DNA from: Odiellus spinosus
Taxonomy: Eukaryota > Arthropoda > Arachnida > Opiliones > Phalangiidae
Direction of reading: 5' to 3'
Assembly (NCBI GenBank): GCA_963920705.1
Contig: OY987236.1
Coordinates: forward strand, 8,232,190 to 8,296,189
DNA: 64,000 nucleotides
Shown here piece after piece: positions 37,104-50,000 of this stretch (positions are counted from its first letter, which is position 1; each line of letters begins with the position of its first letter). The position numbers and the translations under genes are program-made. A model generated the notes under the pieces. It was not told where the DNA came from. It did no database searches and was given only the letters and a program-made list of their open reading frames with translations.

Positions 37104-40100
37104 TATAGTAAAAAATACGCACTTCTTGCAAGATTAAGCCTAAAATAATAAATTCACAATTATTTCTCATTCAGTAGATTCTATAAGCTGTAGTTCACTG
37201 CACTCGATTTCTCGCAATTATTTGTCGTATATAAACACGGGTAAAAGACCGTGACCTCGGTCATGGCACTTTTATAGATGTCATGGTTATATGTCAGTTC
37301 ATCTCACTACGATTTTACAGCATATATATTATCTGCATACCTTAAGTTATGGAAGTAAAAATTGTTACGATATAACAGAGCTAAAAAATTCACCTCAGCT
37401 TTAGTTAATTTTGCAAATAGTTCTTGCAGAAGTTTATATCGCAAATACGCAGTATTCAATGTACCCAAACCTTTTCAGAGAGTCTGAAATAACATAGGTC
37501 TAGCTTAAACTTATCCTTAAAAGAGGTTGGAAATCCTGCAGTAGCTGTTGGTCCTGTAAGTGACTCGGTGGTCCTATCAGGGCTTTTGTGGATTTCATGA
37601 ATACGCTTGAATGAGCGCGTAATTCTGCCCTTTGATAATAATCATAGCTAGCTTCTCTTTTCGGCTTCTTTTATATTAAATCATATATATCTTTACACCA
37701 AGCCCCAAGAAAGACTTGAATTCAGGGAAGATTTCTCTTATCAAAAGATAGAGACGAAAACAGCACGAAACTGTTTACGAGAATACTTGCACGTTCAAAG
37801 AAAAACCTCCATGATTAGTTATATATATTGAGCGCGATGCAATCTTTCTGGCTTTTACTGACCTACGTGCGTTTTTTCAAAGTTGAAAAAGCTGCTAAGA
37901 AAATAAGATATTGACACGAGAAAGTAACTTTGTATTTGCTACGTTTTGCCTATATTGCTTCTATGCAGTGAGTTAATTGGAATATTGACCGAAAGATGGT
38001 TAGAGAAGTGTTTTTTTTAAGAGGCAGCTGAAGCAAAATTAATTGTTTTATGCCTATCCCTTATCAATTATATGCCAGAATCATTATTTAAACAGCTGAC
38101 AAAACTCCCACTTAATTGAAGAAAAGACTAAACACTTAAGAGTAACAATGGTTGCTAAACAAAAATGGTGTCCTAATAATCTATAATTTAATTATAATTT
38201 AGAATAACTAAAATTAGGTTCGCTAAGTCTTCCATAAATCAGCTCGATATCTCTCTCGGGGTCTCCTCAATTTATCAGCGACGCATATCCAGCTGAGAAA
38301 TAAGAGTTATTAATTGTTCTTCCATTATTATTGCTCTTAATTAATAACTTATATCCTTATTTTAATGGTTATGCTTCCTCATATTGAAATATTTTAAACG
38401 TATTCAATTAACTTATAACGTATATTCTTTCGCCGTAAAAGGCGGAGAAAAGGTTGAATAAAATTCTTATAATATATTTTTTCTAAGAGAGGCCCCAACC
38501 GCTAAAATAGATGGCTTTTCAGACTGAAAAGACCTCCGAGAAACATTTTCCACGACTTTTTCCTCGTAAAATTCACCTAAGAAAAAGGTTATGAACACTG
38601 AATCAAAAAATCAAAACTAAACCTATTTTCTGTAAGGATAATGTAAGTTCCCCTTTGCGAAACATTTAAATGTATGAAAGTATTGCCTTTTTTTTTTGGA
38701 GTAAAAAGATTAACAAGATGGGAAATAAAGATTTCTCCAAAAGCTTAATGCTTCTGAGGGAATATAAAGTGTCTTTCACTTTAAACGATTTTAAAAGAAA
38801 AAATTATCTAAAAAAATGACGATTGCCTAGTATTCATCAAATAACTAATTTAAAATAAAATTTGGAGGAAAGATCTGTTGTTCACTCAAGTAAAATTAAC
38901 AATTAACATTTAGGGTAAATCATCATTTTATAACCTTGTATCTATCCTTGGGATCAATTTCTTAAATTCTGGAAAGCATTCCCGAATTTTGTTCAATAAA
39001 AAGAAAAAGTTATAAGATCTAAAACCTTTCAAGCGTTATCTAACAAATTCTGTCATCGTCGAATAACTTAACGTCAAAACTGGGAAGATGACATAATCTC
39101 GACAAAACCAATTTTCTAAAAACATTTTCTTTGGATTCTCTCCTGGGGCCCACGCGAAAGATATCCAATTTCCCAACAAAAACGTCAATATTGTTTGAGA
39201 TTTCTAGACTTGGCTTCGATTTTCTTCGAATAAATTAGGTTCGTTGGGAAAAACATATACCGATCATCCAAATCAATATATAAATCGAAACACTGATAAG
39301 CTGATTTAAAGATTATTTTACACGTGACGTCATATTTTCGGCATTATACTTTTAAGGGAGAATGCATCCCGACAAAGTGATTTCTATTGATTCCTTATAG
39401 TTTAAATACTTATAGGAAAACATTACGAGCAAGTAACTCGGTAAGTAGGCTTAAATGAGAATTGATGTCTCTCCATGGAAATTTGAGCTATGTTCAGCCT
39501 ACTTTCTATGGAAGTTAATTGATTATTACTTAAAGTCAAGATATGGCGGCGTAGGAAAAAGGTCACAGTAACGTCACTTAAGAATGAATAACGTTTTTGA
39601 TGTCACAGTGACGTTGTTTTTAAATATTCACAACATTAGCTCGAGTTCATTTAGTAATTTTCTTGTGTAATAAACAGATTAAAAGATAAATAGAAAAATC
39701 ACACGCTATCTCGTCAAGATGGAGTAAAGCCAACTCGTTCTACAAGAAAAAATAATCGAAATATCGATTTCGGAGCGAAAGTAAAAATGAAACGAAAACA
39801 CAAACAGTTTTGAAATAAGATTTATTTTATCATCGTTAGGTAATTTTATTTACAGTAATATTTTCTTCTTCATTAAAAGCTACCAAAAAACACTTCAGTT
39901 TTGTTTTTGTCGAGGTTTTGGGGAACCCTATAATACGTAATTATCTGCTCATTCTCGTCCTTAGCTATGTATATATATTCTAGTAGGCCTAAAACACTTC
40001 CAATTTTTGTTCATTTTGCAAATTCATTTGTTTTTGGGTTTATTCGGTGTTTTCTTTGTAAAAAGATAATTAAAAGAGTAGTGGGGGGCTTCAAAATTGA

Positions 40101-40769
40101 ATATTTGAAAAAGTTTATACTCTTTAGTTAAATGTTAAAATTAAGGAATTTCAGAAGAATAATCAAATTCATTAAAAAACTGAATTTAGATTAAAAATAA
40201 AAATGGAGTGAAGAATAAAAAAAATCGACTTTCTCGTAATCATCCACTTTTCGTGAAGTAAGATGGCGTTGGTAAATTTTGGTATTTGTTTTTCGATCTT
40301 TTGTTTTTGTGGTACTTTTCAAAAAATGGAGGGGACGGATATAGAAAAATACTCTCGTTTGTGTAGTGGAATGTTACGTTTTTTTTGTATGTTGGTAAAA
40401 AGACGATTTTTCTTTCGGTATATATAAATTATTAACCAAAACTTCGACAAATAATAATTATAATAATTAAAATAAAACAGGACGGGAAGACAATATGTAC
40501 ATTAAAACACAATTTATAAACTTAGAAATAGGGGAATGAATGTATCGTAGATATTTTTTCTCGAATGTATCGTAGTTTTCTTCGTAGAATTCGTTTTCTG
40601 AAGACTTCGACATTTCAACTTACTGTTATTTCTTAGAAATTATCAACAACCCTCATATTTCGGTCCAACTTTCATTTAAATATCCAATAATATAATTTTA
40701 GTATATTATTTTGGTTAAAACGTCTCAAAATTGTGTAGAATAATTCATCTCTTTTCGTGGTTTAAACTT
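37104..40769. other. No coding sequence seen; contains the 3' flank of the large gene
   Basis: AT-rich. The 3' UTR of the minus-strand gene should occupy its right-hand part. Holds one MITE fragment at 39352. No open frame is convincing. Confidence 0.5.
39352..39415. repeat. Inverted end fragment of the 14.2-kb MITE family
   Basis: TTAAGGGAGAATGCAT followed by GATTCCTTATAGTTTAAATA matches the terminal part of the family in inverted orientation. Confidence 0.5.
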
Positions 40770-41012
40770 TTAAATTTTGGTTGGGATTTCCGTTTCAACG
40801 TCAATCTTTTTTTCAAGATCGGGATAGGCGGGCGGAGGGATATCGTCTTGAAGGGCAACTTTTTTCACTCCATTCATTTCATTTTGGATGGATTCGTACT
40901 CGGATTCTACAGTTTGAATTGCCACTCCCGGATTTTTCTTGACAGTGTCGTATGGATTAGGCTTAGCCTGATTTTTTCCAGTGATGAAGCCATATAGAGG
41001 GCTGTTAAACGC
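40770..41012 (-). CDS. Exon 22: terminal coding exon with NPxY and PPxY motifs
   Basis: Residues 1964-2043 plus a TAA stop at 40770-40772. Found by reading past the donor of exon 21: the acceptor is ATTCTAG and the frame stays open for 80 codons. It contains KPNPYDTV (NPxY-type), EYESI (Tyr-x-x-hydrophobic) and IPPPAYPDL (PPxY). These motifs usually bind endocytic adaptors or PTB domains and WW-domain proteins such as Nedd4-type ligases. The 3' UTR is not defined; possible AATAAA signals on the minus strand lie near 40038-40043 and 39821-39826. Confidence 0.78.
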   Translation of the reverse strand, partial: AFNSPLYGFITGKNQAKPNPYDTVKKNPGVAIQTVESEYESIQNEMNGVKKVALQDDIPPPAYPDLEKKIDVETEIPTKI

Positions 41013-44000
41013 CTAGAATTTTGGATTTGATGATGATAAAACTTAGATTTCTCGAAATATAGCTTCCTTCGATGATTCGCGATTTATTTTCAAAACATTA
41101 CATGCCACGAGACGTTGCGTAAGAATCAATTAGATTCTCCCTCAAGAGTGCGAGTGTGCAGATTTACAGGCTCAACATAACAATGCTATGCCCGTGTTCC
41201 ACAAAATAGGCTTAAATAAGCGCTTTACATGCTTCAACATTTAGTCTGGACTTGGAAAGCACCGAGCGTGCATACAGTATAGGCTTAGAAAATCTAGACA
41301 AGGCTTAACATGCTGTTCGTAGCATATTGTATAAGTTCCGATATATTAGACCCGATTTAAGTTGGATATGCGTAGCGTATAGTAAAAAACCTGAAGACCC
41401 GATTTAAGTTGGACATGCGTAGCATATAGTAAAAAAACCGATTTGATACCCAATCAACTTATAAACATACCCATGCCTTGACATTTTCCCCACCGATTCA
41501 AGCAACATTCCACAAATTTGCCAAGTTTTAAAATTACCAAGCTTCCATGATAATTATATCGCGGTCACAAGTTCACAACCAAACTGTCGCAAGCTTAAAA
41601 TCGTTCTTAATTAATCATGCATACCTCTAAGTATATTGAAATAACATTTACAGCCAGCCAGACAAAAATAAAACGCTATTACACACAATAAGAATGAAAG
41701 TGGACTCACCAAACTAACTAAAGAGTTCCTAGGTGTTTCTCCATTTTTACCTCGATAATACTGCAAAAGTAAGAGTACAATTACTTCAAAATTAAGCCTT
41801 GGCAACCAACGATGAATCGAATAAATTAAATTCAGCCTTAAAACTTACCGAAACAAGGGCGATGAGAATGAGGACTACCAAGATGGTGATAACCAAAGTA
41901 ATGGCGACTAGAGTGGCGGTCCCGTCACGCGAGATGGCCGTAATGGCCATATGAGTATCCGGAATTCGATTGTCGAAGACTTCAACGTCGGGAGAGACGT
42001 AGTCGGATATGTAGTAGAAATGAGATCGTCGATAATCGGCCACCATGCTGCCGTCGTTCATCTGTAGGAGCAATCCTCCGGTCTTGACCATTTCCTCCAA
42101 TCGGAAAGCCGAGTCAACCTTGTTGTCGCCAATCAGCGAGAAGGTTACTTTCGTGCTTCGAGGAGATGGTTCGACGGTCACATCATCATCGACGCGAGCG
42201 TCCAAGCGTTTCAGTAAATGTTGCGAAAGGCTAAACGATAATAATTATTAATTTAATTAACTAATATTTTATAACAGTAATTCGTAAACTAAAATATAAA
42301 ACTAACCTTTTTATGGATTCAGCAGAGTTGGTTTTCAACGGTGACCCTTCGTGTCTGTAGGTCAAAGTTATATCTACACTCTTGATGGGCACGAACTTGC
42401 ACTTTTCATTTTGCCTTGGAAATGTGTTGGATTCGGGTAGTTGAATTCCAGCTTCATCGACGCACCAACATTCTTCCTTTTTCGTATTTTTGTCTTTCAT
42501 ACACTGGGTGGGTCGGAACTTGCCCTCCAAATCACATTCTGGCACGTACTCATGCTGCAAAGCGACGTCGTTGGATCGTAATGATCGCATATGTTCGCAA
42601 CGCGTCTCTGATGTAACTAGAGGAATAACTATATCCGGTGCCGAGGTGGGTGGTTGACAATCCACATTCTGTCCAGCTCTATCGACGAAAACGGGAGTAC
42701 AAGTGCAAGGATCTACGGTGCAAACGGCTTCGGCATTGCCCGGACAACTGACATTAGCGCAAATGCGAGAGCGGCTGCAAGGTTCGAGTTCTTGAGTGAC
42801 TGAAGCCCATGGGCAGTATACCATGTCTACAATGAAATAAGTTTAAAAATTAACGAAGTTCATGTTTAATGCTTAAATGGTACATTCTATAGTTGTTTAT
42901 CGTACCAGGACATCTCGCTTGACATTCCTCCTTCGAAGCAAAATTGTTATCATTCCCACCACATCCTCCGTACTGGAATTCGACGCATTCGTGACTATGT
43001 TTGTTGTAAAACCAACGAGATATTTGAGCGCGGCACATTCCAATTTCCATAAGTTGTTCGCAAACTGGTTCTGAGTAAATTAGATTTATATTTAATTTTA
43101 AATATAAATTATTGTAATTAGTCTTAACAAAAACAAAGGGACTTACTCGGTAATACGCATTCTTTGTGACATTCATCCATGCTTAAGAAATTATTGTCAT
43201 TTCCGCCACAACCGGTGTACGAAAACTCTTCACAGCGTTGACTATCTTGGTTGAAAAAGAATCTGGACATAGCCGCTCCGCAATGTCCTTCTTTCACCTT
43301 CTGCGAGCATTTATCTTCGCAGTTAACTTTCTCGCCATTTTCGTCGACAAAATGAACGGCGCAATGATTACAAGGATCCGAAACGCAGATGGCTTCCGGA
43401 TGTTGGGGACAATAAGCTTCGATGCATTCTTCTCGGCAAACTTTAGGGTTAAAATCCGAATCGGGGCAGATGGGTCCCAAAGAATGTCTTTCAACAACGG
43501 TACCGTTACGGCTACACTTAACGATTCCTTTGGTCAAGGAATCGTGGATAGGGCGTCCGTACTTATCGACGCACCAAGCTAAGTCTCCTTGTCTTTGTAC
43601 AACAGCATATCCTCCTTCTTTGGAACAATTTGGCATGTGTACCTTCATCAGATTTTGACTTCCGGCTCCATCAAACGCACCAGATAACCCGGATTCTGCC
43701 ACTTCCTTTTCGGTGACGTCAAAATTTTCGAAAGAGTCCATTCTGGGCTCGACGCATTCCATACCGCAATCGCCCATACAACATTTTTGGTTACCTTCGC
43801 ATTGGGAATCGGTAAGACACTTATGGCGACATCTCCAACTCATGCTGCGAATCAAGCTCCAGAAGGAAGGCGGCGGGCACATGCCTGGTTTCGTTATCAT
43901 GGCTTCGTGAACTTCGTCAGCGACCATGCGCGCCATGATGCTACTAAAAGGGTTGACTACTTGAGGCACTCGAACAGAAAGGCTACCGAATCGGGGACCG

Positions 44001-47000
44001 ATGACTACAGCTATTCGAGAAGTTACTGTAGAAGAAAGAAAAATTTCTCTGTCAGCTTAAACATGTAGAAACGAAGGTAAATTCTTTTAAAGAGCCCCCT
44101 AAAATAATTATCATTATGCGCCAAGTTGTGATCTCCATAGTTGAAATTACACTTTTTTAAAGGTGAACGTTATGTGATAGTTGACACAAGTTCAATTAAA
44201 CTCGGGATATACTTAACTACTGGGACCGATTTGCAGTTTTTGCAGTTCATTTGGTTTAAATATAATATCTGAAAAATATTTTCGAGCTAACCTGAAATGG
44301 GTCCTTGGTGTCGAACGTGATCATGATCGCTATCGGAAGACATTTGATCGGAAAGAGCACCACTTAGGAATCGTCCTAAGAGCGTTCTGGACACGACGAC
44401 CGGCATGGGTGGTGGAGGTGGTGGGGGATACGCTGGAGGCACAACGGAATCTACAGATTCCCCTTCTTCGATATAACTTTCGATAGAAGCCGAAGCTCGT
44501 CGAAATCCCTTGATTTTATTCACCCATGCTGAGCTGTCCAAAACGTCTTGGACTTCGCCCATGCACGCCGTCAAGTCCTTGGAACAGGAAACTGGTTGGT
44601 TACGATTGTCGAAGAATTGAGCTTTACAACCACCACACGGATCTACGCGACAAGTGGCGTTAGGGTAAGAAACGCAACTGGCGCGGGAACAAGTGTCATC
44701 AGGACATTGATAAACTGGTAGACCATTGGCGCAGACTTAAAAAAAGTAAAGAAAACAAGATTAGGTTTTATAGGAAAGACGTAATAAAGGGTTGATTTAA
44801 AATTAATTTAAAACAATATATAATGTAATTACTTGGAATTTCGCCTAAATTACGTCCTCCACGTGCAGAACAGGCTGGAGTACCGCGGATAACGCTACCC
44901 GGTTGTTGGTCACCTTCTTTATTGACGCACCAACAAAGTCCTAGTGCATCCAAACATTGCACTGTTTCCCAATCACCACTCTTTTTGTCGCATCTAATTA
45001 AAAATTAATAATTGTCGGCGAAATATGAATAAAAGGCCTTTGAAATAAATATTAAATCAGGGAACAAAACCTACTTTGGCAAGAAGACGATTTTGTTAAC
45101 ATTCTTTTTAATCTTCATATTTCTTTCGCGGATTCTTTCACATTCAGACATTACTGACAAAAAAGAACGACAATAAATACGAGCAATTCAATTAACGAGC
45201 TTTAGTGACTAAGCCGTGGTGTTATAACTAGTCGGGGAAAGGGGACAATAGATAAACTTGCGAATGTATTTCATTCTCAAAATATTCCCCGGAGGAAAGG
45301 GAGATGTAATTAATAATAGAACTATAAGACCCGTCTCGAGGGATTTCTAGTTTGGCACAAGTTCAAAATTTTAAACAAAGGAAGTCTTTATCTTTCTTTA
45401 ATAGTCTTTTCCATCAACCTAAAAAATCGTCAGAGTCACTTGGGAATAAGTTAAGAATCGGGACAAAGACTCTCTACTGATTCAAAGCGGTTCGTCTTTT
45501 AACCGACTGGACAAGTAGTTTAAAAAGACTGCGAATAGGGTCGCTCGGAGTAAATTAAGTAATGGGACAAAAGGTTTATTAAAGTTTTACGAGATTCTCT
45601 CTTAGACAAAGAAGTATTTTAAAATGACTGAAAAGTAATCAGAGTTACTTGGGAGTAAGTTTAGTATTGGGGAAAAGGCACTTTAAGATTTTAAGTAATT
45701 GGCATCTTACCTGGGCAAGTTTTTTCGCAATCCGCCTTAGAGTCGAACCGATTTAGGTTACCATTACAACCTCCGTATAGAAATTCTTCGCAACTATTTT
45801 TCCTGGCGTTGAAATACCAGCGATGCTTAGCCGCTTTGCACATTCCGATTTCTTGAGGCTGATAACAAACATCTCCTGCGAGTACCAAACGTGTTATTCC
45901 ATGGAGAAAGATAAAGTGGCGTACTTAAGACTTGAAAGAATGCCAGCGATAGACAATAGTTTCCCGTGGATTTAAAAATACTTTTTTTAAGGGTTAATTT
46001 GTAACTTTACACGTTGATAAGAATTATCTTTGCTCAATCTACACTAAATTAACCCGGATTAGAAACTGTTTGTAATTCTTAAATCGTGTACACGTAATGA
46101 GACAAATAGATAAAAACTTGTACTGTACCAGACTTGTCTTCATGGAAATTGTGTGGCCTTCAATTAAGTTTAAGTTTTATAATATTAAAACGTATTTACT
46201 TGGTTTGGGACAACAGACTGAAAATTGTCCAAGAGGACTTAAGTGGCACTTATGGGAAGATGGACAACTATCGCTGGACGGTCCGCAAGTAGCCGGTTCG
46301 CCCGTTGTGGCGTTCAACAAAGGTTCGCCTTCTGGACAAGGATTGGACATGTCAGGCATACCTATAATATCGTGATAAAAATATTAAATTCGGTATGTGT
46401 CCGATTTTTAACGATGCCCTTGGATACTTACATAAAGCGATAGGAGGACATGGACCAGAGGCACAGTTTACTTGGATGGCGCGACACTGTTCGCCAGGTT
46501 TTTCACATTTTACCTTCTGTTAACGAAGTGTTTAATTAATTAAAAATATTTAATAATTAATATAAGCAAATAATTGAACTTACGTCGCAAGGATCTCTAC
46601 AGGCGCAAGTAAAACAACTGTTACCGCCCATCTGGAGACCATTGGGGCAATTCAAGTCACAGTCTGCTGGGTAGCATTTTTCCGGTTCTTTAAATTAAGA
46701 GTAGAGTTAAGCCTTGGCTTTAGTGGTACTAAAGAAAGATTGTTTCACGGTGCACAACTTACGGGTACAGTCCATAGTTCCATTCGACAATCCTCTCGTT
46801 CCTGGTAATTCAAACCCGTTTTCGTCGACACACCAGCATGTTCCACTTACGGGATCGCATTGGGTCGGTTTGAACGCTCCAGTTTCGGCATTACAACCAG
46901 GAATGTACGTTTGAGAAGCTGGAATACCGTTTTCTCGCGCTCGGTGTTCAGCGACCAGTTTCTCGTGAAGACAAGCGGTCAGGAGCAAAGGCTTCATGCA

Positions 47001-50000
47001 TTGAGTACCACATCCGTTCGAGCAACACTTGAGATCGTCGGCGCATTCGGTATCCGTCGTGCAATCGAATTCGCAACTATCGTGTTTGGCAGGGATCAAG
47101 TAAGGGCATTGTCCAGCTTTACCAGTAATGGCAGAGTCCTGGTTAGACGTTTCTTCACGTTCCAAGGCGATGACGTCATTAGTGTTTGGTTGAAGAACTA
47201 ATTAAGACATTATCTTATTGACCAGTACTTACTGAAATTACGCAAATTAAATAATAAAATGGAAATAACTCACTGATTCTAGGGCAGCAGATGCCACGTG
47301 GTTCAGAATCTTGCAAGGCAACGCACATATGAGAGTCGGGGCATTGTTGGTAAGGTGCCATTGGTTCGCAAGGAACTGGGACGTTGTTTTCTTGGTACAT
47401 GAGAGGGTTGCCCACTGGGCAGGACGGATGGTTTGTGGTCTGGCCTTGGACGCGACTCTCCACCTGTTTCGGGACGCATTGAGGGACGTGAGGACACCAA
47501 GCGCTGTCGCAAGGAGCTTGTACCATTTGGCATTCGCGATTTTCGCCGCATTTCGCGTGCTACAATTTAATAAATAGTTAAAATTCCCTTACCCCCGAGG
47601 CGAAATTATGTCGAGAGACTTACGTTACAGGGGTTTCTGCATTCGCAGTAGGGACAACCTTCATCGTCCATTTCGAATCCGTAATCGCAACCCAATCGAC
47701 ATAGAAGACCCAGACAACTTCTCAAGGCACGAACTATCAGTGAAAAAATGCGCAAACTTCACCGATGCTGAACGAAACTCAGGCGTATATTAAAAATGTG
47801 TAGTTTACCTTCTCGGCAATCGACCTTGTTTTTGCGAGCTCTGGTGTTGATCAATTCACTACCAAACTCGTCAACACACCAACATTCTGTGTCTTCGGAA
47901 TCAACTTCGTTGCATTGAATGGGTTCGTACGAACCATCTTCTCGACAAGTGGGTACTGGTAGGGCTAAACTAGCGTTATTGTGACCTCGTTCCAATTTTT
48001 TGCTCATGTCTCTAAGATACTCGCACACTGTAATAAGTATTAGGTACTTAAAAGGGGTGCCCATAAATTCATCTTGGGAGCTAATTTACATTTCCAAGTT
48101 TGTCTATTAACTTAACTCGCGTGAAAAGAAATTAACTGAATAATAAGACGTTTACTTACTGGTTGGCAATCTTGGTGGTCTGGGATGAGCGCAAACTGAT
48201 CCGCACTTCTCTTCTTGACAACATTTCATTCCTTCCTGGCAATCATTATCGCTGGTACAAGTCATATTCTCGCAGGAATTCGGTGGAGGGACGAAATTTG
48301 GACATTGAGGTTCTCGAACTCCGTTATCTTCGGCGACAACCGCGGCGTTATTTAACGTTGGGCAACAAATACCGGTATCTTGGTCCGCTTGAACTTCGCA
48401 TTTAAAATTGAAGGGACAGTTAACATTTGGTCCGCAAGTAACGGCGTCTCCTGTCACCACGTCGACTAGAGGACTTCCTTTGGCGCACGTTGGTCTGTTT
48501 TCTCTCATGCATGTGGCGATGGCTGGGCAATTACCACTGACACAAGGGTCTTCCTTCATAACGACGCATTTGGCGTCTTGTGGACAAGTGATATCCTCGC
48601 AAGGCTCCAAGCATTCGCATTTTGTGCATCCATCGTCATCGCCTTTAAACCCGAAAGAGCAGTTCAGGTTGCAATGGATTTCAGCGCATACGGAACTGCC
48701 GCTGGAACGGGCTTCGGGCGTACAGAAAACGGTATGGGATGGTCCCAAAGATCCTTTCATTTGAGCGCCAACTTCATCAACGCACCAACAAAGACGACCG
48801 TTCGTGGTACATTGTCTTGGGATAAATTCTCCTTCCTCTGAACATTGAGGAATGTACGCTTCGTAACTAGGATTGCTCGTGATAAGCAGTTCAACAACCA
48901 TCTTCTGTTGCTGGCATACTATTTAGACCAAAAGCGTCATTATATTTTGTTTAATTTCGGATATATAAAGTAAAAAAACCTACGGGTAGTGTTTCCTGGT
49001 TTCAAACAGACTTTTCCGCATTTCTGGGATTCACAACATTTGCTGGGACCACCGCAGTCCATGTCAAGTTTACAAGACTTTTGCTGATCGCATTGCAAGT
49101 CGGTGGTCTCTTCGTCTTTGGGGCATTGTCCGGGTTTATCTGCCAATACGAAGGTTTTCGTTAATTCATTTTCGCTTCCAAGCTTATGATTAATTATCAA
49201 TTCTTACCTAATAAGGGACAGCAGACACCGTAGTCGTTACCACGCATTACGTTACAAACGAAATTGGCAGGACACTGGGGTTTGTTGACTTCGACACCGC
49301 ACAGAAAGGGCTTACCGCGATCGGGCGAGTTCAAAGGTTCACCAAAATCGCACTGGTCTTCGAGGCTTCTAGGACGTTTGCATTTGGCAAATGGAGGGCA
49401 TGTTAAATCGGCACAGATGGCTACTTCCACGCTACATTCCTGGCCACCGGGGCAGGTCTTGTCCTTTTAACGAAGAATTTAAAAAAATCATTAAAAAAGG
49501 CATTTTTGCAAAGTTTGTCAAAAAAAAAGAAAGGGTAAATAAAAAAACTTAATTCACGATCAAGCTCTTGGCTCAATCGTACCTTTTTTACAATTTTTTT
49601 AACCCCGATCGAAATAATAAGCCTATTTTCGGTTTATCACCTTGCAAGGGTTTCTACATTCGCATAGAGGACATCCATTTTCATCTAGTTCGAATCCGTA
49701 AGGACATAACATTCTGCAAACGTGACCAGCGCACTTGTCCGGGGACGAGCAATTAACGAGTTCCAAGGATCTGGCTCTCGTTCCGGGTCGTTCGAAACCT
49801 AGTTCGTCGACACACCAGCATTTTCCATCGTCTCGATTACACTGAACCGGTTCGAATTCACCGCTCTCCCTGCACTTTGGCGTGTAAATTTCTCCGTAGG
49901 ATTCTCGCTGGAACACAGCTCTGAGTTGCTGACAGCCTGGAAAGATTCAATAACTCAATTATAACCAGCCTCTCTTAAAGAGGAACTCCTCGTACTGTAC

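Noticed and set aside
42045-49756. Many plus-strand ORFs opposite the large gene
   Set aside because: They are antisense shadows of cysteine-rich exons; none has its own domain or splice structure.
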